Below, piece by piece: positions 54,516-64,000 of a stretch of 64,000 bases of DNA. The position numbers and the translations under genes were made by a program. Source of the stretch: Caviibacter abscessus. GTDB lineage: Bacteria; Fusobacteriota; Fusobacteriia; Fusobacteriales; Leptotrichiaceae. Under the pieces are notes generated by a model, which was given only the letters and a program-made list of their open reading frames with translations, did not search any database and was not told where the DNA came from. The stretch covers positions 62,001 through 126,000 of the forward strand of contig NZ_LOQG01000036.1 of assembly GCF_001517835.1 (NCBI RefSeq), written 5' to 3'. Within the stretch, counting starts at the first letter, position 1; every line of letters begins with the position of its first letter.

Positions 54516-54973
54516 TAAATTAAATTAAAACCTACTACACTTAATATACTTATTATAACTCCTGCTAATATTAAGCCCAAAAATATGTAAATCATACTCT
54601 TTTTAAAGTCCATATCAAGTATACTTGCGGCTAATGCCCCTGTCCAAGCTCCTGTTCCTGGAAGTGGTATCCCTACAAAAAGTAGTAGTGCTATATAAAT
54701 TCCAAATTTACTTTTTTTTGTTAATTTTTGTCCTGCATTATGTCCTTTTTCTAAAAATAGCGTAAACAGTTTAGACAAATATTTTTTATTTTTCCCATAT
54801 TCTAATACTTTTCTTGCAAATAGAAATACTATAGGTATCGGTAATATATTCCCAAAAATTGCTACTATAAATGATATATAAATAGGAAGTCCTATTGCTT
54901 GAGAATAAATTAGAGAACCTCTAAGTTCTATCAAAGGTAACATTGATATAAAAAAAACGTAAATATATTTCAT
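54515..54973 (-). CDS. COG2426/small multidrug-export-like membrane protein
   Basis: A 152-residue membrane protein with about four hydrophobic segments. The N-terminal MLPLIELRGSLIYSQAIGLP and central GIPLPGTGAWTGALAASILD are the two conserved motifs of the family annotated as putative small multi-drug export proteins. Substrate and even transport activity are unproven for the family. It shares its first base with the pyrG stop codon, so translation is coupled. Confidence 0.85.
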   Translation of the reverse strand: MKYIYVFFISMLPLIELRGSLIYSQAIGLPIYISFIVAIFGNILPIPIVFLFARKVLEYGKNKKYLSKLFTLFLEKGHNAGQKLTKKSKFGIYIALLLFVGIPLPGTGAWTGALAASILDMDFKKSMIYIFLGLILAGVIISILSVVGFNLI

Positions 54974-56571
54974 TATGTTTCTATTCCCTTTTTATCAAGT
55001 ATTGCTTTTATCCAAGCTTTAAATAAAGGATGTGGTTTATTAGGTCTACTCTTAAATTCAGGATGATATTGCGTTGCAACAAAGTATGGATGATTTGGTA
55101 TTTCAATAACTTCAACATAATTTTCATCAGGAGATGTACCTGAAATTATGAATCCATTATCTTCAAATAATGCCTTATACTTATTATTAAACTCATATCT
55201 ATGTCTATGTCTTTCATGTATTACTTCTTGTTCATATGCTTTTCTTGCAATACTTCCTTCTTTTAAAACACAAGGATAAGCTCCAAGACGCATAGTTGCA
55301 CCCATATCTGTAATATTTTCTTGAGCTTTCATCAAGTGTATTACAGGATTTTTAGTATTTTCATCAAATTCTTCTGAACTGGCATCTTTTAAATTAAGTA
55401 CATTTCTTGCAAATTCGATAGTAGCCATTTGCATACCAAGACATATTCCTAAAAAAGGAACATTATTTTCTCTTGCAAACTTAACTGTAGATACTTTACC
55501 TTCAATTCCTCTTCCACCAAATCCACCTGGAACTAATATACCATCATATTTTTTCAACTCGGTTAAATCAAATTCTTCTGCTTTTAAATAATCTACATTA
55601 ACTTTAGTAGAATAATTATAACCTGCATGTTCTATTGATTCGTGTATACTTATATACGCATCTTTTAATTCAACGTATTTACCTACTACCGCTACATTAA
55701 TTTGGCGTTTAGGATTTTTAAATCTGTATACCATTTCTTTCCATTTTTCAAGACTTGGTTTTTCATTTTTAAGACCTAGTTTTTTACAAACTTCATCAGC
55801 TAATCCTAAATCTTCCATAATAATAGGTAATTCATATATATTATCAGCATCTAATGCTTCTATTACAGAACTTTCATCTACATCACAAAATAGGGCTATT
55901 TTTTTCTTAACTTCTTGCGGTACATTATATTCACTTCTTAAAACTATTATATCCGGTGTTATTCCAAGACTTTGCATAATTTTAACGCTTTGTTGAGTTG
56001 GTTTTGTTTTTAATTCTTTTGCAGCTTTTAAATATGGTAATAATGAAACATGGATGTATATAACATTTTCTCTACCTACATCTTTTTTAAATTGTCTAAT
56101 AGCTTCAATAAATGCTGTACTTTCAATATCACCTATTGTTCCACCTATTTCAGTTATTACAACATCAGAATCAGTTTTAGTTCCTGCTTTTAGGATATTT
56201 CTTTTAATCTCATCTGTTACATGAGGTATATATTGAACAGTTGCTCCTAAATAGTCACCTTTTCTTTCTTTAGATATGATACTAGACATTATTTTACCAT
56301 TTGTAACATTACTATATTTTGTTAATTCTTCATTGATAAATCTTTCATAGTGTCCTAAATCCAAGTCAGTTTCCATACCGTCAACTGTAACAAAAACTTC
56401 TCCATGTTGATATGGACTCATAGTTCCTGGATCAACATTAATATATGGATCAAATTTTTGCATAGTTACACGATAACCTCTCTCTTTAAGAAGTCTTCCA
56501 AGTGATGCTGCCGTTATACCCTTACCTAATGATGAAACTACTCCACCTGTAACAAAAACATATTTTGCCAT
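54973..56571 (-). CDS. pyrG: CTP synthase
   Basis: A 532-residue enzyme aminating UTP to CTP with glutamine. The N-terminal synthetase domain (1-about 265) starts [20 protein letters not shown] and contains [11 protein letters not shown]. The C-terminal class I glutaminase domain has the nucleophile Cys in [20 protein letters not shown] (oxyanion GGFGGRG before it) and the closing His-x-Glu in [10 protein letters not shown]. Length is canonical. It lies downstream of fba, separated by a hairpin. Confidence 0.97.
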   Translation of the reverse strand: MAKYVFVTGGVVSSLGKGITAASLGRLLKERGYRVTMQKFDPYINVDPGTMSPYQHGEVFVTVDGMETDLDLGHYERFINEELTKYSNVTNGKIMSSIISKERKGDYLGATVQYIPHVTDEIKRNILKAGTKTDSDVVITEIGGTIGDIESTAFIEAIRQFKKDVGRENVIYIHVSLLPYLKAAKELKTKPTQQSVKIMQSLGITPDIIVLRSEYNVPQEVKKKIALFCDVDESSVIEALDADNIYELPIIMEDLGLADEVCKKLGLKNEKPSLEKWKEMVYRFKNPKRQINVAVVGKYVELKDAYISIHESIEHAGYNYSTKVNVDYLKAEEFDLTELKKYDGILVPGGFGGRGIEGKVSTVKFARENNVPFLGICLGMQMATIEFARNVLNLKDASSEEFDENTKNPVIHLMKAQENITDMGATMRLGAYPCVLKEGSIARKAYEQEVIHERHRHRYEFNNKYKALFEDNGFIISGTSPDENYVEVIEIPNHPYFVATQYHPEFKSRPNKPHPLFKAWIKAILDKKGIET

Positions 56572-56593
56572 TTTATTTCCTCTCCTATTTAAT

Positions 56594-56620
56594 AAAGGGT
56601 CATAAAAATAATGACCCTTT
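56594..56620 (-). terminator. Stem-loop between fba and pyrG
   Basis: AAAGGGTCAT and ATGACCCTTT, a perfect 10-base stem with a 7-base loop; short T tract on the minus strand. It can end or attenuate the fba transcript before pyrG. Confidence 0.7.
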
Positions 56621-56641
56621 TCTATTTATATTATGTTTCTC

Positions 56642-57628
56642 TTATTTTCTTACTGTACCCTTTTTGTATGCACCTTCTGCACCGTAAACATCCACTATTT
56701 TTTCTTTATAGTATTTTTTCATAAATTCTTTACCTTTAGCAAGATATTTTCTTGGGTCAAATTCTGCTGGATTATCAAAGAATGCTTTTCTAACACCTGC
56801 TGTAAATGCTAATCTACCATCTGAATCAACATTTATTTTAGCAACTGCTGATTTTGAAGCTAGATTTAATTGGTCATCAGGTATACCTATAGCATCTTCT
56901 ATTTTTCCACCATTTTCATTTATTATTCTTACATATTCTTGTGGAATTGATGAAGAACCATGTAATACAATTGGGAATCCAGGTATTCTTTGTTCAATTT
57001 CTTTTAATATATCAAGTCTTATATGTGGATTATCTCCAGGTTTAAATTTGTATGCACCATGTGAAGTTCCTATTGCTATTGCTAATGAATCAACACCTGT
57101 TTTTGAAACAAAATCTTCAACTTCGCTAGGTTGTGTAAAGATGTGTTCTTCTGCTGATACTTCATCTTCTATACCTGCTAATACACCTAATTCTGCTTCA
57201 ACAGTTACATCATATTTATGAGCAAAATCTGCAACTTTTTTAGATATTGCCACATTTTCATCATAGTCATATTTTGAAGCATCTATCATTACTGATGAGA
57301 ATCCGTTTAATATACAATCTTCAGCTATTTCATAACTTGGACCATGATCTAAATGTAATGCAACCGGTATATCTGAACCTGAAGCTTCAACATATGATAC
57401 TGCTGCTTTAGCAATCCAAGGTATCATATCTCTTCCTATATAATTTCTAGCACTTGGTGAAACTTGTAAAATTACAGGTGCTCCCATTTCAACACATGCT
57501 TCAATTATAGCTTGTAATTGTTCTAAATTATTAAAATTGAAAGCTGGTACTGAATATCCTTCCTTATTCGCTTTTGCAAACATTTCCCTTGTATTAACCA
57601 GACCTAAGTCTTTATAGTTATACTTCAT
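56642..57628 (-). CDS. fba: Class II fructose-bisphosphate aldolase
   Basis: About 328 residues from ATG 57628 (AGGAGG 7 bases upstream; a longer frame to 57652 has no site). Zinc and substrate residues: HLDHGPSYE (Asp and His), TVEAELGVLAG (Glu), TSHGAYKF (His), VLHGSSSIP (His), and NVDSDGRLAF. It cleaves fructose-1,6-bisphosphate in glycolysis, feeding tpiA's reaction. Under its own strong promoter, which lies inside the 3' end of the lysozyme gene. Confidence 0.96.
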   Translation of the reverse strand: MKYNYKDLGLVNTREMFAKANKEGYSVPAFNFNNLEQLQAIIEACVEMGAPVILQVSPSARNYIGRDMIPWIAKAAVSYVEASGSDIPVALHLDHGPSYEIAEDCILNGFSSVMIDASKYDYDENVAISKKVADFAHKYDVTVEAELGVLAGIEDEVSAEEHIFTQPSEVEDFVSKTGVDSLAIAIGTSHGAYKFKPGDNPHIRLDILKEIEQRIPGFPIVLHGSSSIPQEYVRIINENGGKIEDAIGIPDDQLNLASKSAVAKINVDSDGRLAFTAGVRKAFFDNPAEFDPRKYLAKGKEFMKKYYKEKIVDVYGAEGAYKKGTVRK

Positions 57629-57678
57629 TTTATTCCTCCTAATATATATCATAATTGTTTTTACAATTCGTTATTATT

Positions 57679-57695
57679 ATTCTAGCAAAGATAGA

Positions 57696-57707
<12 letters not shown>
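57679..57707 (-). promoter_or_regulatory. Promoter of fba
   Basis: Minus strand TTGAAA (57702-57707), 17-base spacer, TAGAAT (57679-57684) preceded by TGC (extended -10). Confidence 0.7.
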
Positions 57708-60328
<2,621 letters not shown>

Positions 60329-60339
<11 letters not shown>

Positions 60340-61249
60340 TATCCTCGTATATTTCTTTTAATTTTCTAAATCTTCCCCTGATACCTGACTTAGTAATATT
60401 AAGTAATCCGGCTAATTCTTCAAGAGACATATCTTCATTTTCAAGCCTTACTCTTGCTGTTTCTTGCAAAGCATAGCTTAATGTTTTTATTCCTATGGTT
60501 TCATCTATTTTATTAATCATTTCTACTTGCTCTAAAGATGTTTTCATTTTTTTTGTTTCATTAGCCAGTTCATAATTAATATTTCTATTAATTTTAGAAG
60601 ATATTTCTTTATTTATAGTTACTTCTTCATATTCAAAAAAACAAGTAACTCCACCTAATAAAATTATGGTATCTAATATATCTTCACAATTTCTTATATA
60701 TACAATATTTTTATTTTTCTTTTCAGTTTGAAATACTTTTTTACCCATGTTTAAAAACAATAGATATAAAAAAGTTGAAGCATCTTCTGTATCTATAAAA
60801 AAATCCAATGAATAACCTTTTAATGGATCCTTAACATATCCACAACTTAAAAAATATCCTCTTATTATACCAGATGTAATCTCCTTATTTTCCGCTTTGG
60901 TTACATCATATGTTTTAAGATTAAAAAGTTGTGCTATGAAATCATTATATATATTTTCATTATTTTTTTGCTTTTCTATTTTTATAACATAAACGTTATG
61001 TGTTCCTAATTTGTTATGCCTTGAATAACTAAATTGAAAGAAAAGATTAGGTATCATTTTTAAATTCTCAAACACCCTTCTTGCAATATAGTTTATTTCT
61101 GTTTTGAAATAAATACCATCTTGAGTAAAACTATTTTTTGATAAAAATAAGCCTAATAATTCTGACATTACTTCATTTTCTTTTTTATTTTTCACATTTA
61201 ATATTTCTTTTTTTAATTTAATTGAATATGAAACATTATTTTTTTCCAT
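60329..61249 (-). CDS. whiA: WhiA-family DNA-binding regulator
   Basis: A 306-residue WhiA: an N-terminal LAGLIDADG-like fold (residues about 1-215, SGIIRGYFLSCGYVKDPLKG in place of the GAFLxxGS(V/I) motif) and a C-terminal helix-turn-helix (IKTLSYALQETARVRLENED, then MSLEELAGLLNITKSGIRGR). WhiA influences division and chromosome segregation in Gram-positives. The usual neighbours rapZ and yvcK are not here; instead a MATE gene precedes it with a 14-base overlap. The motif departures suggest a diverged member. Confidence 0.85.
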
Positions 61250-62606
61250 ATTTCATACCTGTTTCCCATTTTAGTTTTTTTACAAGTACTAAAAATACTA
61301 TTGCTGCTAAAGCATTTGAAAATAAATTTCCCATAAATACAGAACAATATCCTAAATATACTTGTGTTGAGATTATAAATAAATATCTAAATAACCATAT
61401 TCTTAAAAATCCCATAAATAAAGGTATAAATGTTTTACCAACAGCGTTAAAAACTGCTTGACATATCATAGTTATACCAAATGGAATTATTGAATATGTA
61501 TAGTATTTAAGTGATTCATTTGCTACTTCTAATACATTTTTTTGTGATGTAAACATTTTAGTTATTATAGATGATAAAGGAAGTACTGTTATAGTAGTTA
61601 AAAATGCAATAATTAAACTTATTATCATTCCAACTCTAAATACCTTTTTTGCTTTTGTTGCATTTCCTATACCTATGTTAAGACTTATCATTGTAGTTAC
61701 AGTTGTACTTACACAAGCCGGAAGTTGAAAACAAAGACTATTTATATTCCCCGCTATTCCAAGACCTGCTAAAACTACTCTACCATAATTTTCTATTTCC
61801 ATATTAATTAATAAAAAGCCTAAATTTATCATCATAAAATTAAACATTGATGGTATTCCTAATCTTATTACTTCTGTTAATATTACACCATCATATCTAT
61901 ATTCTCTTAAATCTAGTGTATATAAATATTTTTTTATAAACAAGTCATAATACATCCAAATTGCTGTAACTACATAAGCACAAAAAGAGGCAAATACAGC
62001 TCCTTTTATGCCAAAATTAAATATTTTTAGAAATATAAAATTAAATAGTATTTTTAACACTAATAAGACTATCATTCTATAAAACGGTGATTCTGGATTA
62101 CCTTCGGCATTTTTTATAGCATTAAAAATTGCTGCTAAAAATTGTAAAGGTATAACAAAAGAATACAGACAAATATATATGAAAACATCCGCTTTCATAA
62201 TATCTGCAACCGTTGTTGACATATAATATGCCACTAATATGCTTACTGGTATTAAAAATATTCCACAAATTATTGAAAAAATAAGTATTTGAAGAGAGAT
62301 TTTTTTTACTTTTACAACATCTCCTTTACCTACCATTTGGCCTATCATTGCCATAGCAGCAACTCCAAGACCTTGTGATAAACCAATCATTATATCTATT
62401 GAGGGTTTAGCGTAAGTTATAGCACTAGTTCTTTCAGGACCTAAAGTTCTATTTAAAAAAAGTCCATCTGTAAAAGGTATCATTGATTGTACTACCGCCA
62501 TCATAATTGTCGGTATGCAAAGTATTAATAATGTGGTCCACACATTGCCATCTAATATTAATTTTCTTCGGCTTTCCATATCAAGCTTTGTAATCCCCAG
62601 TGCCAC
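61236..62606 (-). CDS. MATE-family efflux transporter
   Basis: A 456-residue protein with twelve predicted helices in two MatE repeats; begins with a soluble stretch then LILCIPTIMMAVVQSMIPFT, with GLSQGLGVAAMAMIGQMVGK typical of the first repeat and GLGIAGNINSLCFQLPACVS of the second. A Na+- or H+-coupled exporter of drugs or metabolites; substrate unknown. GTG start chosen for GGAG 7 bases upstream. Its end overlaps whiA by 14 bases. Confidence 0.92.
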   Translation of the reverse strand: MALGITKLDMESRRKLILDGNVWTTLLILCIPTIMMAVVQSMIPFTDGLFLNRTLGPERTSAITYAKPSIDIMIGLSQGLGVAAMAMIGQMVGKGDVVKVKKISLQILIFSIICGIFLIPVSILVAYYMSTTVADIMKADVFIYICLYSFVIPLQFLAAIFNAIKNAEGNPESPFYRMIVLLVLKILFNFIFLKIFNFGIKGAVFASFCAYVVTAIWMYYDLFIKKYLYTLDLREYRYDGVILTEVIRLGIPSMFNFMMINLGFLLINMEIENYGRVVLAGLGIAGNINSLCFQLPACVSTTVTTMISLNIGIGNATKAKKVFRVGMIISLIIAFLTTITVLPLSSIITKMFTSQKNVLEVANESLKYYTYSIIPFGITMICQAVFNAVGKTFIPLFMGFLRIWLFRYLFIISTQVYLGYCSVFMGNLFSNALAAIVFLVLVKKLKWETGMKYGKK

Positions 62607-62630
62607 TTTCTTACTCCTTATCTAAAACTT

Positions 62631-62657
62631 AATGGCATACTAAAAAAGTACGCCATT
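62631..62657 (-). terminator. Hairpin between crr and the MATE gene
   Basis: AATGGCATAC pairs with GTACGCCATT (one G-T pair) around an A-rich loop. The T tract is weak, so it may only attenuate. Confidence 0.55.
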
Positions 62658-62661
62658 TATT

Positions 62662-63171
62662 TTATAATTCAACTTCAATTATTGTTTGATCAGCTTCTTT
62701 AACTTCTTGATTTTCAAAAGTTTTTATAGCAGTGTATTCATCTGAATCTAAAATAACTACCGGTGTTATAACTGATGGAGAATTAGCTTTTAAAAATTCT
62801 AAATCATATTTAATAATTGGATCTCCTGCTTTAACAGTATCTCCTTCTTTTGCAATTATTTCAAACCCTTTTCCTTTTAATTCAACAGTATTTAATCCAA
62901 AGTGAACTAATATGTTTACTCCTTGCTTTGTTTCAATTGTAAAAGCATGTCCTGTTTCAAATAATTGACTTATTACACCGTCTGCTGGTGCAACCATTAC
63001 TCCTGATGCAAAAGGTTCTATTCCTACACCGTCTCCTAACATCTTAGAAGCAAATGTTTCATCAGGTACTTCACTAATAGGTATTACTTTTCCTGCAATA
63101 GGTGATACTACTACATTTTTAGTAACTACTTCTTCTTTCTTTTTAGAAAATAAATTTGCAAAAAATCCCAT
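62662..63171 (-). CDS. crr: PTS glucose-type EIIA (Crr)
   Basis: A 169-residue stand-alone EIIA-1 protein. The active-site histidines are His75 (ETGHAF) and the phosphorylated His90 (NILVHFGLNTVEL), the same numbering as E. coli EIIA-Glc. Start VVSPIAGKVIPISEVPDETF and SKMLGDGVGIEP are conserved. It receives phosphate from HPr and passes it to a IIBC; in enteric bacteria it also regulates other permeases, including the maltose system. No IIBC gene is nearby. Own promoter, SD AAGGAG. Confidence 0.94.
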   Translation of the reverse strand: MGFFANLFSKKKEEVVTKNVVVSPIAGKVIPISEVPDETFASKMLGDGVGIEPFASGVMVAPADGVISQLFETGHAFTIETKQGVNILVHFGLNTVELKGKGFEIIAKEGDTVKAGDPIIKYDLEFLKANSPSVITPVVILDSDEYTAIKTFENQEVKEADQTIIEVEL

Positions 63172-63201
63172 ATCAATTTTCTCCTTCTATACATATATAT
63201 T

Positions 63202-63230
63202 ATATTACCATATTTATATAGTGCGTGCAA
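63202..63230 (-). promoter_or_regulatory. Promoter of crr
   Basis: Minus strand TTGCAC (63225-63230), 17-base spacer, TAATAT (63202-63207), overlapping the msrAB stop region. Confidence 0.6.
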
Positions 63231-64000
63231 TTATAAAAACTGAATATAATACCCATATCCTAGCTTTTTCATTTTATCAATAGGTATAAAATTTAATGAA
63301 GCACTATTTATACAATATCTTGTTCCTTTAAATTCTTCAAATACATGCCCTAAATGAGAATTACTTCTTTTACTGACAACTTCCGTTCTTATCATATCAT
63401 AACTTTTATCAGTTTTATACTGTATAACTTCGTTATTAATCGGAGCTGAAAATGAAGGCCAGCCACAACCAGATTCAAACTTTTTATTAGATAAAAATAA
63501 TGGTTCTCCTGATGTAATGTCAACATAAATTCCTTTTTCAAATACATCATTATATTCATTATTAAACGGCTTTTCCGTTGCTCTTTCTTGCGTAACCTCA
63601 TATTGTAACTGAGTTAAATTTTCAATTTTTTTAGTATAAAAACTTGAATCTACAACTGGAGTAACAGGCTTTGATATATTTATATGACAATAACCGTCTT
63701 TATTTTTTTCAAGATAATCCTGATGATACTGCTCAGCTAAAGCAAAATTTTTAACTTTTTGTACTTCGACAACTATTTTTTTAATATGCTTTGTACTTTC
63801 ATATTGCATAATTCTTTCAATCATTTCAAGATCTTCATCTTTTATGTAGTATATTCCTGTTCTATATTGAACACCTACATCATTACCTTGTCTATTTAAA
63901 ATAGTTGGATCTATAACTTGGAAAAAATGTGTAAGTATTATTCCAAGTGTTATCATTTCATCATCATATACTATTTTCAAAGCTTCTGCATGCCCTGTTT
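63231..64000 (-). CDS. msrAB: Peptide methionine sulfoxide reductase MsrA-MsrB fusion (5' part outside window)
   Basis: The frame stays open to the window edge (codons for TGHAEAL precede the TTG at 63980), so the gene starts beyond 64000. The visible part is the C-terminal portion of MsrA ([32 protein letters not shown]; the catalytic Cys is outside) followed by a complete MsrB domain (from about [14 protein letters not shown], with [19 protein letters not shown] and the catalytic Cys in [11 protein letters not shown]). MsrB lacks the CxxC zinc pairs of zinc-type members. It repairs both S- and R-methionine sulfoxide in proteins. Confidence 0.92.
   Translation of the reverse strand, partial: TGHAEALKIVYDDEMITLGIILTHFFQVIDPTILNRQGNDVGVQYRTGIYYIKDEDLEMIERIMQYESTKHIKKIVVEVQKVKNFALAEQYHQDYLEKNKDGYCHINISKPVTPVVDSSFYTKKIENLTQLQYEVTQERATEKPFNNEYNDVFEKGIYVDITSGEPLFLSNKKFESGCGWPSFSAPINNEVIQYKTDKSYDMIRTEVVSKRSNSHLGHVFEEFKGTRYCINSASLNFIPIDKMKKLGYGYYIQFL

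Overview
This window is very AT-rich (my impression is about 70-75 % A+T, not computed). It mixes outer-membrane features (a YadA-type trimeric autotransporter, beta-barrel proteins ending in an aromatic residue) with genes common in Gram-positives (SepF, WhiA, an MsmX-like shared ATPase, a GH25 lysozyme). That mix, the small genes and the tight operons suggest a Fusobacteriota chromosome, most likely Leptotrichiaceae (Streptobacillus/Sneathia-like). This assignment is inference from gene content; no rRNA or tRNA gene was found.

Layout. 1-2.4 kb: two co-oriented genes, the first cut by the window edge, that look like degenerate relatives of chemotaxis kinase CheA; they run straight into glycogen/maltodextrin phosphorylase. 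4.9-8.4 kb: CNNM/CorC-type membrane protein, HAD phosphatase, tpiA, secG, HU. 8.5-16.8 kb (minus): a maltose/maltodextrin operon (malE, small membrane protein, an extended malF, malG, MsmX-type ATPase, LacI-family repressor, malQ). 16.9-21.5 kb (minus): a second sugar ABC operon (binding protein and two permeases, no own ATPase) ending in a broken ABC-exporter pseudogene. Both sugar operons have near-identical promoters followed by LacI/CRE-type operators, so one repressor could control uptake that ends in MalQ and phosphorylase. 21.6-23.7 kb: two transporters. 23.7-25.9 kb: a YadA-like adhesin with an added OmpA-like domain. 26.1-32.5 kb: methionine ABC transporter (metNIQ), then spermidine/putrescine-type ABC genes potABC and an M18 aminopeptidase.

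32.5-45.1 kb is a long minus-strand housekeeping block (M32 carboxypeptidase, rnhB, RluD-type synthase, HD and HAD proteins, ROK regulator, udk, PTS IIA, miaA, obg, sepF, a Bax-inhibitor-like membrane protein, thrS). 45.2-54.5 kb is an accessory, decaying region: a frameshifted RecG/AlbA-type regulator behind a promoter wrapped in a 14-bp inverted repeat, an S9 peptidase, an IS1182-like remnant, fragments of a BsuBI/PstI-type restriction endonuclease, a candidate type I toxin-antitoxin locus (23-residue hydrophobic peptide with an opposing terminator), and three related outer-membrane beta-barrel genes of which one is frameshifted. 54.5-64 kb (minus): small exporter-like protein, pyrG, fba, GH25 lysozyme, serS, an unknown gene, whiA, a MATE transporter, crr and a partial msrAB.

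Most notable: the CheA-like pseudokinase pair, the unannotated Ibs-like toxin locus inside a dead restriction gene, a ribosome-binding site separated from its start codon by a perfect hairpin, and the homopolymer frameshifts in surface and transport genes.
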